DNA of 64,000 nt from Euphorbia lathyris (Eukaryota > Streptophyta > Magnoliopsida > Malpighiales > Euphorbiaceae): assembly GCF_963576675.1 (NCBI RefSeq), contig NC_088912.1:97741895-97805894 (forward strand). Direction: 5' to 3'. Of this stretch, positions 11,832 through 24,199 are shown piece by piece (within the stretch, counting starts at the first letter, position 1; each line of letters opens with the position of its first letter). A program made the position numbers and the translations under genes. Under the pieces are notes generated by a model. It was not told where the DNA came from. It ran no database searches and worked only from the letters and a program-made list of their open reading frames with translations.

Positions 11832-12451
11832 GGTAATTAATTTATTACTCCCTATATTTTGATAAAACACATTGCTTAGTTTCTGTATTTTTAAAAACAC
11901 ACGATAAGGTCCCTAACTTTTTTTTTCGGTAAACTGTTTAGTCCCTGCTGTTAGACTCTTATGAAGATTCTGTTAGTCAATTTGGATTAGCAGAAACATC
12001 TTTCGTCATCACTCAAGCAGTTGGCAGTAAACATGAGTTGAGAATATGGAGGAAATTAAACTCACCATTGAGATTAAGAGGATTTCCACCTTCAATTCCA
12101 ACACGAAGAGTAAGCGAGAGAGATTTGAGTCGATTTCTACTTTCAATTCAAACAGAAAGAGTGAGCATGAGTGATTCGATTATGGGTTAGGGATTCAGTC
12201 TTTTCTCCATTTTTTTGTGAGTGCGAGTTGTGAGAGAAAGACATAGAGGTGTGAATTGCTTTTGACTGATAAACAGTAAAGTGTAGTTTAGTCATTTCCG
12301 AATTCATAAACGGTAAAAAATCTAACAAACAGATGGAATGACTAAACAGTTCACTGAGAAAAAAGATTAGGAACCTTACCGTGTGTTTTTCAAACTACAA
12401 GAACTAAACAATGTGTTTTGTCAAAATATAAAGACTAATAAACTAATACCC
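11832..12451. mobile_element. Non-autonomous MULE/MITE (620 bp), 9-bp TSD
   Basis: The inverted ends run for well over 100 bp: TTTTGATAAAACACATTG at the left faces CAATGTGTTTTGTCAAAA at the right. The duplication TAATAAAAA (11823-11831 and 12452-12460) is perfect and 9 bp long, as for Mutator-like elements. It sits about 1 kb upstream of the first ankyrin exon. Confidence 0.8.
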
Positions 12452-12878
12452 TAATAAAAATAGAAATATGGCCAAATTTCATACTAATGTTTTTGGACAA
12501 ACACAAATTTCACATACGAAATCATAATGTTTTTAAGAAAAATCGAGTTTACTTTATCTAATTAAAAAAAAAATAAACCATCTGGTTTGATAATTATTTG
12601 ATTGTTATATCAGACCTTCTAAATAAATTTATCGATAAATATAAGTAGTTCTATACATTTTTTTGTTAGTTAATTATAACTATATTAGTAACACATTAAA
12701 CATTTTCAAAAAAAATTATAATTAATTTATATATGACAACCTTAGTTGTTTACCTTTAAACATGTTTTTTTGTAACGGTATTTATAACATTGTAAATATC
12801 TTAGTCATAATTGATTTTGAAAAGTCGAATGTGACGGTTAAATGATATTAAAACTAATATTTTCAAATATTTAGTAAT

Positions 12879-13095
12879 ACAACAACATCAACAAAGCCTT
12901 AGTCCCGAAATGATTCAAGATCGGCTAACATGAACCATCATATAAAACCGTGAAATCAAGTCGTATCAGCGACACCAATTCTTTCTCTCCACTCTGTCCT
13001 ATCCACTACCACATTTTCCTCAATCCCAATAAAATCATATCACTCTCGATTATCCTACTCCAAGTTTGCTTAGGTCTTCCCCTACTCCTCACCAC
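12879..13095 (-). mobile_element. 5'-truncated RTE-type LINE, 3' tail only (217 bp)
   Basis: On the minus strand it ends with CCCGAAATGA-type and GGCTTTGTTG words followed by a short TTG-rich tail, the same 3' end as the LINE at 60887-61605. The 17-bp target duplication TTCAAATATTTAGTAAT is perfect at 12862-12878 and 13096-13112. It encodes only the last codons of the endonuclease/RT protein and is a dead-on-arrival insertion. Confidence 0.85.
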
Positions 13096-13278
13096 TTCAA
13101 ATATTTAGTAATGTATAATAAAATTGATTTTGCTTGAAAATGTTAAATTTAAATTTGTATCATTTCGTAGGTTAGAGCTAAATTTATGCTTTTTTCGAAA
13201 ATATTAGGATTAAATTTTACTCTAATCCCTAAAAAGTAGTATTATTAATACATCAATAAGGGCAATTTGATTTTTTGT

Positions 13279-13736
13279 TTATGGCCCTGTTTGGGAATTA
13301 GCTGTTAGTTGTTAGCTGTTAGCTGATTAGATTAGCTGTTAGCTGATTAGATTAGCTGTTAGCTGTTAGCTGATTACATTAGCTGATTTGACTAACTGAT
13401 TTGACTAGCTGTTTGTGTACACCTGTTTGATAAAAATTAGCTGATTGATAATAGCGGTTTGTGCAAAAAGACGAATAAGGGCATTAATTTTGGCGCAGGA
13501 GAAGAGGGAGTCTATCTATTAGGGTTAAAGAAGTTCATTAATTTTAATATTCCAAAACGCTAATTGAAAAAGCTCGTTTTAAGAGCTTTTTCTAAATGAG
13601 CGTTTTCATCCCAAAACTCTCTCCTAAACCTCTCTCCACCAAACACTCCAATCAGCGGTTTCAGTGGTCAAACCTCTAAAATTGGTCAAAACCGCTCTTT
13701 TTATCCCAAAACGCTATTTACCAAACAGGATCATAA
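13279..13736. repeat. MITE with CCTGTTTGG termini and GTTAGCT repeats
   Basis: The ends are TTATGGCCCTGTTTGG and CCAAACAGGATCATAA. Near the left end, AGCTGTTAGCTGATTAG words are repeated in tandem (about 13300-13390). No TSD is certain, so the superfamily is left open (hAT or PIF type). Confidence 0.55.
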
Positions 13737-13739
13737 GTT

Positions 13740-15640
13740 CAGAAACTCAATTTGTAAAGGTCTTCATTTTAATACATTTCCTGAAAGTTTCAAATAAAAT
13801 AATACATGTAGCTTTTATGATTATTTTAATATAATTCCGTTTAGGAGACAAATGTTATAAAAGAAAAGGACCAAAAGTAAAAGTAAATGAATTCTTTATT
13901 TATTCTGGAGATGGCAAAAGCAAAAGCATTATGAACTTTTCCTTTATTGTCTTCCTATTTTAATTATTCTTCTCTATCTTCTCTTGCCCTGCAACTTAAT
14001 TTAGGAGTAAAGAATATAATTACTGTGAAATATTTTTCACAAAGCAATTTAATTTTTGAAGGATTTATTTATAAATAGACCCGAGTATAAAAAAATGAAT
14101 TATTAGGTTAGATTATGTAGCACTGAAAACGGAAAACGGAAACCACAGTATCGTATTACTTGTCAAACTACTCCTAAACCGAAGTTGTTAGAGAGGAGAA
14201 GTGATTAGTCTACGAACTGAGAGCACATATATTTGAGGCTGAGAGGCGATGTCAAAATCATGGAGAGATAGAGAGAGTCAGAATCTTCTCTCTTGAATAA
14301 TATGCATTTGGTTACCATTAGGAAGTGGCGGAACCAGGACCCCGGCTGACCTAGGGCTCAAACATATCAATAAAAAAAAAGTTAAATCTTAAAAAAAACC
14401 GAAATTAACTGTGCAGTTGATGGTAGATTTTCAAAATCCAGCCCATTAGGGCTGGGCAAAAAATTTTTAGCCTCCAACGCATTAAAATTGTAAAAATGTT
14501 ATCTTTTTTTTTAGAAACTACCATTGAACTAATAGAAACTTAAACATGTTTACTTTTTTTTAATGGTAAAGACATAATAAAAATGATATTAAATATGTCT
14601 ATTTTTTTTTAATGGTAAAGACATATTTAAAATGAATTCAAAATTGTTATCAAAATAAAAATAAAGAGTCCATTTAAATTAATTAATAATGGTAATATGT
14701 TTTTATTGTTATTGAAAAATAAAATAAAAATAAATAAAAACTTTTTAAAAAACTGAGGTTGAAGGGAGTCAAACATATGACCTCTCAAATAGAAGTAAAC
14801 ATCCTTAACCATCTCATTTACCTTGAAACATAGAAATAATACTACATAAAGTCAATATAATGTTTTCCAAAATATTACCAAACACCATTACTAAAAAAAA
14901 AAATCTCAATTCTCCGACCGCCTGCTGGGGCTCGACCCCCCTAACCCCCCCCCCCCCCCCCCCCCCCCAATCTTGATCTGACTTATTTAAGTTACGGGTT
15001 AGATTCGACTCGAATATATTTTCAACATCTCTCACTTGTGTGTAACGAAACATATTCCTTATCTCGTTTTATTCATACTTGCAAATAGTTCGTGAGATCG
15101 ACAATACTAGTGTTATACACTCGTTGAAGATATACAACGTCTCAATGGATATGAATCAAATCTAGTACTATACACTCGTTGGAGATTTTTAGCCTTTTGA
15201 TTTAACATGTATTGTACCAGGTTGTATCCTATACTTCATATTCTCGGAATTTTTATAACCCATTAAACAACATGGTCAGTCCTAATAGTTTTCTGATCAT
15301 AGGCGAAACAACAGATAAGGGTCCCTCTAATAAAAAAAAAGTTGTTCGCAAAAAATTTAAGATATATTTTAATCCATGATAAAAAAATTATTTTATTAAT
15401 AATTGTATCATACGTATTATGATACGGATCCGTGATGATAATGATAGTTTTGATCTTTAACCAACAAAAAAAAATATTTTCACTAGCTTAACTATAGGAA
15501 ATAATTTTATTCAAGATTGAAAATGATACTTCCAAGAGGAAAATATATTTTGATTCATGAAAGTTGAGTATCCTTAGAAAATATTGGGCTTAAATACTTA
15601 CCCAACCCAAGGTGAGAAAGACCCAAAACCCCTCCCCTCA
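13740..15640. other. AT-rich intergenic DNA with a C24 homopolymer
   Basis: No gene was recognised. About 14326-14990 looks like a decayed repeat (GTGGCGGAACCAGG near its start, GGGCTCGACCCCCC near its end). A run of 24 cytosines lies at 14945-14968. Confidence 0.4.
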
Positions 15641-16110
15641 TGCTAGCAATCCCAAATAATAATATGGGTAAAAGGGAGGTTTAAAAGCACAATGGCAAAG
15701 TAGAAAATAGATGCAAATTGCAAGACAATAATTAAAGAAGCACAAGACAGTAAATGTGTGGTGGCACGCTTATGACACACGATATCTTCCTTGACTACGA
15801 ATTTGAGCAACACAATGTGTGGTATGTTTGACACGCTGCGTGGCTGAGTCTTGGATGATTCCACACATTGTTGTTGAAAGGGTTGGACCAACCATTGTTT
15901 TAAGTTACACGAAGTGTCGAGTGACATGAAAATACGGTGTGAATTTGTCCAAAAGAAGCAGAGGCTATGGTGGTATTCACATGATGTGTAGGCGGCTCAC
16001 ACGTCGTGTGACCTATTTTAACACAATCCTTTCTCCCTCCCAATTGCTCATACTACATGTGGAATAGGTGACACATCGTGTGAGTCTAGTTTCAGCCTTC
16101 GGTTGGCTTG
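15640..16110. repeat. Region with repeated CACACG/CGTGTG words
   Basis: Several near-palindromic words of the type CACACGTCGTGTGA, ACACATCGTGTGA and ACACGAAGTGTCG recur at irregular spacing. Similar words occur at 58455-58490. They are probably the remnant of one retroelement family; no reading frame supports more. Confidence 0.35.
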
Positions 16111-16527
16111 ATCATTAAGATTCCATCATTATATTAATACGTTCACTAAATATATTTGTTTAGCCAAAATCAAAGAGATGTTCCACAAATTCTTAAAAAT
16201 CTATATTAAAAAATTGATTGGACCTCTTTTAAATCTAAATTATCAATTATTTGGACTTTTTACTCTATATAAATATAGACCTAATAAAAAGTTGTGGGCT
16301 CTTGTAGGCCAGTGCACTCATGGTCTAGACCCAGGATCTATGTTGTTAAACGGGCAAAAAAAAAACAAAGTTTAATTTAGAAAAGCCATTTCTCCATGAA
16401 TCAAACATGTATATTACATTCGGTCCGGCTATCCTATGCCATAAGGCATAGGATAATACATAATTAATAGTATCTTCTTTCTTTAATGTTAATTTTTCTA
16501 GATACCATTAATAAAATATATTATTAG

Positions 16528-16576
16528 ATGAGTTTTTTTGGTATAGGTAGTAACTACCTATACCAAAAAAACTCAT
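16528..16576. repeat. Near-perfect 49-bp palindrome
   Basis: Two exact inverted 24-bp arms (16528-16551 and 16553-16576), containing GGTATAGGTAGT and its complement, are separated by one base. This could extrude as a cruciform. No coding context. Confidence 0.9.
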
Positions 16577-17151
16577 GCATTAGAAAAAAAAATACTTATG
16601 GTTCATTTTATCTTTTGGCGTTTAGCGTTGGTGTTTTTTCTTCTGTAATAAATTCTTTTAGTTTCAAATATTTTAACAGGTAAATTACACTATTGCTACT
16701 GAATTTTAATTATTTGCAATATGAAATTAAATTACACGTTGTAATATTATGAACACTAAACTTCCATTAACATCTCAAAATAAAAAAAAAATATTTAAGA
16801 ACTAAACTTATTTTGAAACAAAATTTTTTATGAAACCACATTTATATTTTTCAAAGTCACCGTTTTTAGAATTTTTTAGTTAAACAGTCACTTTTTTTTC
16901 TTCTATAATTAATATTTTCACATAAAAATAATAAAATATAATTAATATTTTCACATAAAAATAATATTAAAACCCTAAATCCTTTAACTAAATTAGTATC
17001 AATATACATAACTAACTCACGCATTAGAATTGTAAAAAAAAACTTACGCATTAGAAAAAAAAATATAGTTTTGTGGTCCGCTTGGGCATTGCTGTGCATC
17101 ATCTAATACAAAAGTTTATATCAAATTACAAGCATCAATACCCAAATTCAT

Positions 17152-20100
17152 CTAAAACTTCAAAGTGTAAACAGGATTCAAATCCTTATTTTCTTGACTT
17201 GACTTCCCCTTTTTTCCAATATTTGAAGAAACAACATTTGGATCAGAATTTTCCTTATCCCGACAAGTAGTAATGTTGTGTCCGGTTCTCTTGCAAAACT
17301 TACAAGTTTTAACTTGTTTAGGTGCCAACTCCTTGCTACTTTTATCCCGTTTATTCTTGGGACGTCCTTTGGGCATAGAATATGGAGGACACCTAACAGT
17401 ATCTTCCACGCCAATTGATAATATTTAAATTTCAGACATTGCTCCTCCAAGAAGTGAAGAACTTCCAATTTCATGATATTCATCGCGATACCAACGTAAT
17501 GGCAAATATGTTGATGGAATTCGGAAACAATCTTTGTGGAGGAATAATGTTAACACATGACGACAAATAATTCCCCAAAACTCAAAATTTCTACAACTAC
17601 ATTCTTCCACAATTCCATCCCACAAAACTTTATGCTCCTGTGAATGTGGATAGTCATAATGTTGTACTATAAACACTCTTTGACTTTCAGCACATACCTT
17701 GTATTCAGTTGTCATCTCAAACTCTCCTTGAAACTTTTTAAAAGCAAAGTTTGTGAAAACTACATACACTTGTTCCTCCAAAGGCGACAAAGTTCTAAGA
17801 GAAGACCCCCTGTATGTGTCCAACATCACATTATGTGATTGCTTTTGTCCGATGGCTTCTATAGCAAGGTCAACCTAGTATTTACCATGAAAAAAAGTAC
17901 ATCAGATTCTAGTATTAATATATACATAGTAGCACATAGAAATAAATAAATAAAAGTTTAGAATATTAAGCAAGTAAGGAAGGAAACTTACCTGTTTAAC
18001 GAGTTGAGTTAAGCATAAGCGAGAAGAAGTGAAACGCTTCACAAAACTATTAATACTCTCTGATCTTCCTGTAGTACACATACCACCAAAAAAATAGCCA
18101 CAGAGATAACATGGCGCCTAAAATTTTCTAATTTCATATAAGCCCATTATATGTTTGTTTTCTTGTAAATTAAACTTTGAGATCACAAGAGGCCATTCAT
18201 ACTCAAAATCTTCAATATTATCAACTTTGTATAGCCTGTAAAATTCAGCACACCAAGCCGTATATTTGACTCTAAGAATTGAAGTAAACCAACCACTAAA
18301 TTTGGTAGTTATGTGCCATATACAAAAGGCATGTTTCACAAGTGGCATTTCAATTGCAATAGCCTTTATCATCCATGGATCTTGATCAGTGATAATCGTC
18401 TTTAGTGATTTCTTCATAAGTGCAACAAAAGTCTATCAACATAATTATTTACATGTCATATATATTCTTTATATATTCATGTATCAAAAGAATTTTGTAA
18501 ACAAGATATACGTAGGAAGAGAAACAAGATAAATGTAATATCCCGTTTCTTTGAAGTATTTTAATTTGAGGATCAAAGTTTTTTTTTTCTTTTTTAGAAA
18601 TGAGGGATGTAATAATCAAATGTTAATTTAATTATATGCTAAATTGAATTAGTCAATTAAGTAATTTTAGCTTTTGTTATTTATATATATTATAATAACT
18701 TTTGGTTTTATTGGATTTCTACCACCGTGAGAATTGGCATTTCAAATGCTTGTTTTTTTTTCTTATTATTAAAAACATTATTTTAAGAAAATAGAAATTT
18801 GGTTTTATTTATAGTTTTATCTCCTCCTAAATTTAAGTTACTATTAATTATTTATTTATTTTAAATTAAGTTAACCTAGTCAACCACTTATAGCATAACT
18901 ATACTTCTATTTAAAATACAAAGAAGTTGTTTCTTTTCATTCCTAAGTAACAGTGCCGCCACCCTCTCCTTTTCTTTTTCCTGAAAATTCATATAGCACC
19001 AAAAGGTATTTTTGATTTTCCATTTTCAATTATCATTTTACAACTTTTAAATTGCTTTTATAATTCCATACCTCCATTAGCTTAATTCGATTTTAAGTTT
19101 AAGGATTAAGGACACTTTCCAAAGTCTTTAAATTTATAATGTTCAATTTAGTTTAGTTGCAAAGAATTGGAGTAATTTGGTTCGCTTCGTTTATGGAATA
19201 GGAATTTGATACCCTTTGGATGGATTCAGAAGATCGATAATTACCTAAGGTTCGGATCAAGCCTGTTATTCGGAGTTCTAGGTGAGTGGTAATTATGGTT
19301 CATGACACTATTTGTTTGATTTTGAAATCTCTAGCATGAAATCTATTGATAAAAGTATTTTTGTTCAAAATATCTTTCGGTCCTTTAGCAATTAATATTA
19401 AAAAGTTTGATAAAAATAGTTCGATCCGATTTTTAAATTTATCTCCTATTTTCGTTCCTTTAAGACAGTTCTGATGAACTTTTCTAAAAATGTTATTTGT
19501 TCAAAATAGTTTCTATTCTTTTAAATGATAAAAGACTTTCTTGAGCTTAAATTTATTTGTCAAATATTCTCTGCATTAGAGCATAGGCTTTTGGGAACAT
19601 GCCCTTGGTACATTAGTTTTTCTGATATTATTTATCTTATTTGGAAGTAAAAATTCTTTGAGATTATACTTAATTCTGTTGATCGATTGATTTTATCTGT
19701 TACTGTTTGTATTGAAAATCTGGAATTTTATTCGAATTCTGCTGTCTGGATATTTAAGAAATTTTATTCGAATTCTGCCGTCTGGATATTTAAGTTATTT
19801 GAAAAATATTATGAGATATAAGTTATACACTTTGAAACCGGTACATGTGCTCAGTATTATCTGTATCTGTTTTCATGTCTCACCGACCTTCATATTAGGC
19901 TTGCATTATTTGTTATTGTTTTATCTGTGTACGTGTTTGTCTTTGTGTCAGTTGTATTAGAATCATGCATAGGGTCGGTGAAGACATTCTGTATCTGAAT
20001 CTGGTAGCGCTACCATCTGTGTCTGTTATCTGGCCTTTGGTGATGTGGAATATCATCACTCTGATGTTACTGTACCGTGGTTTTGAGAATTTCTGTAAAT

Positions 20101-21633
20101 TATTATTATTATTCGATTTATTTGATTTGAGTAAATATAGCAATATTATTTGATTTTTCTGCACCATCATGTTTGATAAATTCTGAAAACAAATTTGAAA
20201 CTTATCTGCATATATGTCTGTTTCCCCGTCTGTTGTGCTATGATTATCACTCACTGAGATTTTCGCTCGCCTAGACCGAAATCTCATACCACGTTGATTT
20301 TATATTTTTCAGATTAAGATCTCTTTAGCTGCGCAGACATTTGGGTTCGATATTGAAGGAGGATATTGTTAGCTAGATATTATTATTGTACGTATTTGGA
20401 GACTTTTGGATATTTTATGGTATATATTTTTGTAGAGTTTAAGATGTTTAATCATGTTAGAAGGCTTTACTAGTCAGATAAGTATTGTTTTTTTGAGGCT
20501 AGCATAGGTTAAGGTAATCTTAATTTATGCGCCAGTCATGGCCAGGTTCGGGTCGTGACAATAAATTTTTTAATTAAAAAAAAATTAAAATATTTACCTT
20601 CATTAGCCATCGAAATGTAGCCACTGTTTCATTACGAAGGAGAGCACAACCAAACAATATGGTCCTTCCATGATTATCGATACCAATAAAAATACCGAAA
20701 GACATGCTATAGTAATTCACCTTGTAAGTGGTGTCAAAGGCAACAACATCCCCATACTTTTGATACCAATTAAAACAACGAGAAGGTGCCCAAAAAAATG
20801 CTCTAGCCTATTGTGTTCATCGACTGTATACTCATATTGAAACTTCGAGTCCTCATTCTTTGCAAGCTTACGATACTCAAGAAGATCCATAACATCATTA
20901 TCTCCAAGAGTTTTGCGTATCTTTTGAAAAAAGTTATATACGTCTTTTTGAAGAAATGGAAGATCCCCATGATGCAAATTTTTTTCAAGCTCCATTACCC
21001 TCATTATTTGCCTAACAGAAAGGCCAGCTTTTTTATACAAAAGAATCTTTTGCTCATCTTCTTTAGATATAGTACGATATGACGGAAGAAAGCGAACTTG
21101 CTCATGCAGTAGCAATCTACGATTGTGTTGTGTGACAAACTGAGTAACATGCCATTGTTCAGGAAAAATCTCAAAAGATTTCTTCAGTATAATGCGCATT
21201 AGTGCCTTACATCCACACCTTGAAGACTCTCTATTTCGTTGATCTTTTAATGGGTTAACAGTTTTTTTTGTCTGGAAATCCTTCACGATGACAAAAGAAG
21301 TCTCTTCTAATCATAATCCCATCTCTTTTTGTAAATCTACCTTTCCGAATTGAAAAACCATTTGTTTTGACATAATTTTCATAAAAAGCATAAGCTTCAT
21401 GTTCACTCTCAAAGCACTGCCCAACAAATGGTTCAAATAAATTCTCCACACTACTCTGACTTTCACAATTTGTAACTACATCTTCTGTCGGAAGCTCATT
21501 GAGGTCAAAACATAACCTATAATAAAAAAATAGTAATTTTACTAATAAAAATAACTAAATATGTTACGTACCTTTTGCTAATATTACTGGAAGAAACAAA
21601 TGGTTCAGATAAAATGTTCAAGTCTCTATCCAT
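17152..21633 (-). pseudogene. FAR1-related sequence (FRS5-like) pseudogene
   Basis: Exons (minus): 21633-21572, 21516-20598, 18432-17993, 17874-17152. Order of domains: FAR1 DNA-binding region (SEHEAYAFYENYVKTNGFS, then a Cys/His set), MULE-type DDE core (DVVAFDTTYK with the first Asp; IITDQDPWM with the second; HAFCIWH), SWIM finger (CSCRNFEFWGIICRH), and a C-terminal zinc knuckle (CKFCKRTGHNITTC). FHY3/FAR1 proteins are domesticated MULE transposases acting as nuclear light-signalling transcription factors. Damage: a shift in an A8 run near 21275, another in a T7 run near 20795, TGG changed to a stop at 18118, and an in-frame TAA at 17425. Both shifts are in homopolymers and could be assembly errors; the nonsense codons could not. 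Alternatively it is a dead MULE transposase, but I saw no TIRs. Confidence 0.75.
18534..20560. mobile_element. Solo LTR (2,027 bp) inside an intron of the FAR1-related pseudogene
   Basis: It starts TGTAATATCCCG and ends GGGTCGTGACA, a pair of ends typical of Ty3/gypsy chromovirus LTRs. A perfect 5-bp duplication ATAAA flanks it (18529-18533 and 20561-20565). No internal domain and no second LTR exist, so it formed by LTR-LTR recombination. It lies between donor GTAAAT (20597) and acceptor TAG (18433) of the host intron. Confidence 0.85.
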
Positions 21634-21639
21634 CTAATG

Positions 21640-22153
21640 CTAATTGTAAAGTGGAAATTAGAGTTATTTTGGATAAACAGTTTACAAACTAATGAAAAGA
21701 GGAGAAGAAGAAACATGAGTTAAGAAGTCGAAGGGTTAAAACTCAATATTTATAACCAACAAAAAATAATGATGCAAAAACAGGTTCACCACCAAAAAGG
21801 ATTAAAACTCAATATTGGAGGTTCACTGCCAAAAACAAAAGCAGGTTGAATAATGATTACTATCTTTTTCAAAGCAAATAATTAATATCTCTAGTGTCTC
21901 ACTTTTTCCTTTTCAATGCCATAATTATTAATATTTTTGCCTTATGGAACAGGTTAGATTAAGCGTATTACATTATAAGAAGTCTAATTACTTTGCACCA
22001 AGGTAGAGAGTCGTTCCCGTTGATAAATATAGAAAGCTATAAAGGATAGTTTTTCTACACCACACACACAAATATATGATTTGAAAAACCCTATATGCTA
22101 ACACTTTGATCCAATCTCAAACTGGAACGAGCTGACCTAATCCAGAGACATGG
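21640..22153. other. 5' flank of the FAR1-related pseudogene
   Basis: No gene recognised. It contains two copies of a TTAAAACTCAATATT-like phrase near 21740 and 21805, a small local duplication. Confidence 0.4.
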
Positions 22154-22161
22154 GATGTGGG

Positions 22162-22626
22162 TAGACCTGTCCACGGGCCTAGGTACCCGTCCGGCCTGCC
22201 CAGACCCGTGTCTCTTGGGTCGGGCTTGGACAAATACTAATTGATATTAGGTCCAAGCCCGCTAAAGTCCGCTTATTATTTGGGTGGGCTTGGGATTAAT
22301 AAAAATAGCACGGGCCGGCCCAGTCCGATCCGCCTATTAATATTAATTAATAAATTTTATATATTTATAGATTTATATATTAAATATTTATTTTTAAGTA
22401 TTAAATTTTATTTTTTATAATTAAAAATTTATTTGTATATATTTAGATGAGTTTATATGGGCTGGGCTTGAGATTTAATTTTTAAGTCCGACTCCAGCCC
22501 GGTCTGAATCCACCTAAATTACTAATTAATGTGCTGGACTGGGTTGGGCTTGGGCTGAGGACTTTTATAGAAAAGTCTGTTTGGCCTGGTCCAAGCCCGG
22601 CCTAGCCCGACCCATGGCTAAGTCTA
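22162..22626. mobile_element. hAT-like non-autonomous element (465 bp)
   Basis: The inverted ends begin TAGACCTGTCCACGGG at the left and end CCATGGCTAAGTCTA at the right. GC-rich subterminal words (GGGCTTGGAC, GTCCAAGCCCG) flank an AT-rich centre. The flanks GATGTGGG and GATGTGAG agree in 7 of 8 positions, the duplication length of hAT elements. Confidence 0.65.
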
Positions 22627-22805
22627 GATGTGAGGGAGGGGGGAGGGGATGCTTTCTTATGGGGAGAGAGAACAATGTATTTTTATGTTACGAAATAATG
22701 CACTAATGAATATGCTTAGGGTAGAAAAAAATTCAAATTTCACTATATAAAACCTAATTTCATAATAGATTTTATTTTCTTTCAAATCTTAGATTAAATA
22801 AAATG

Positions 22806-22918
22806 GGTCTTCTATGCTTACTTTGTTTTTGACAAGCTTTACTTTGTTTTTTCTACCATTGGATGAGCTTACCTTGTCAAAGTTCATCACCATCCAATGG
22901 TGAAAAAAGGATAGCCTA
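22806..22918. repeat. Small MITE-like inverted repeat, copy B
   Basis: It carries the same CTATGCTTACTTTG end and CCATTGGATGA core as copy A at 1887-2030, with a complementary CATCCAATGGTG. No certain TSD. Confidence 0.35.
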
Positions 22919-23398
22919 ACCCTAAATAAAAGTATATACATACAAACTTATATATAAATAATAGGGCAAAGTAAAAAAATAAATCTTGTGGTTAGACCTG
23001 TTTTCGATCAACACCCATGTGGTTTAAAAGTTTGCAAAATGGTACATTGAGGTTCATTCTGTTAGCAAATACATACCAAATTTACTAACGGTGTTAAAAG
23101 TCAATGGGAAAAGAGTTAATTTGGTCATCATATTTATTTATTTTATAAATTAATCGCCCTTATTATCTAACTATCATAAAAAAAACTCCAAAATAACAAA
23201 TAAAAATCAATTACACCATCTTCTCTATTTCTCTTTAATTTCTTATTTTTCTTCAACTTTCCTTCTCTTCTCTTTATTAATCTTTCTCTCTCTAGAGTCA
23301 ATTCAACGTAACCCTAAATCTAAATCTCCTACTAAGGCTTTTCTTCTTCTTCTAGGCCTTCTTCTATGAGTTAAAAAAGACCCGATCTTTTCCCTTTA

Positions 23399-23887
23399 TG
23401 AAGTCGACGAGACTACAAAAGTCGTCGGTTTTGCTCTTTTCCTCGTCGTGGTTGGATTCTACTTCACTAAGCGGTCTACCCCGATTTATCTGGTGGATTT
23501 TGTGTGTTATAAACGGAGGATGAACGGAAAAGGTTCGATAAAATGACAGAAGATAACGGTTCATTTGATAATGAAACTGTGAATTTCCAGAAAAGAGTCA
23601 CAACTCGTTCCGGTTTAAGCGACAAAACGTATCTGTCTCTAGGAATACTAGCTCAACCGCAGAATCTTTCTTTAGCAGAAGCCCGAGCGGAGGCGGAGGC
23701 GGTGATGTTTGGTTCATTGGACTCGCTTTTCAGCAAAACTGGAGTGAAACCGAGTGAAATTGATATACTTATAGTGAACTGCAGCTTGTTTAATCCCACG
23801 CCATCTCTTGTTTCGATGATTGTGAATCATTACAAGCTTAGAACTGATATAAAAAGCTTCAATTTGGGTGGAATGGGATGCAGTGCC
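23399..23887 (+). pseudogene. Captured fragment of 3-ketoacyl-CoA synthase (KCS)
   Basis: The N-terminal part of a KCS (FAE1-type condensing enzyme of very-long-chain fatty acid elongation in the ER). First piece: VVGFALFLVVVGFYFTK, a membrane segment, then [12 protein letters not shown]. After a one-base frameshift near 23540 it continues with MTEDNGSF, then [36 protein letters not shown] and [10 protein letters not shown]. The last motif contains the catalytic cysteine of the family (codon 23879-23881). The similarity stops right after GCSA, so the active-site His and Asn region of the enzyme (normally about 490 residues) is missing. It cannot be a working KCS. Confidence 0.85.
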
Positions 23888-23933
23888 AGGCTTAAAGTAG
23901 CTGAGATTCTAAGCCTTGCTACTATGATTGTCT

Positions 23934-24150
23934 TGTTGAAATAATAAACTTATAATTAATAGTCTTTAATTTGGTTCAGTGTATTCTCTAAGAGTCATTT
24001 CTGTATCTGTATTTATAGAGAATTAATGTTGTTTACTAAGCGTCATCTCTGTAATCTATGAATACCTATCAATACAAGTAGTAAGGGAAGAGAATTTTCT
24101 TCCAGTAATTATACTCTTCCTCTGTTAAAGTTTATTTATTTGATCCAACA
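23934..24150 (+). repeat. Left LTR of the gene-carrying retroelement
   Basis: 217 bp, TG...CA ends, with a TATTTATAGAG box and a polyadenylation-type region. It is closely similar to the copy at 25478-25701, with a short insertion near the end of the right copy (CCTGTGA before AAGTTTATTTATTTG). Confidence 0.85.
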
Positions 24151-24199
24151 AATTGGTATCAGAGCCAGACAAAAATTCTCCTGAAGATTGAGAATCATT

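Noticed and set aside
23543..23944. A functional 3-ketoacyl-CoA synthase gene
   Set aside because: Only the N-terminal part up to the catalytic Cys is present, with a frameshift upstream and a fusion to UGT sequence, inside MULE TIRs.
24154..24166. tRNA gene suspected from TGGTATCAGAGCC words
   Set aside because: These are primer-binding sites complementary to initiator tRNA next to LTRs; no cloverleaf surrounds them.
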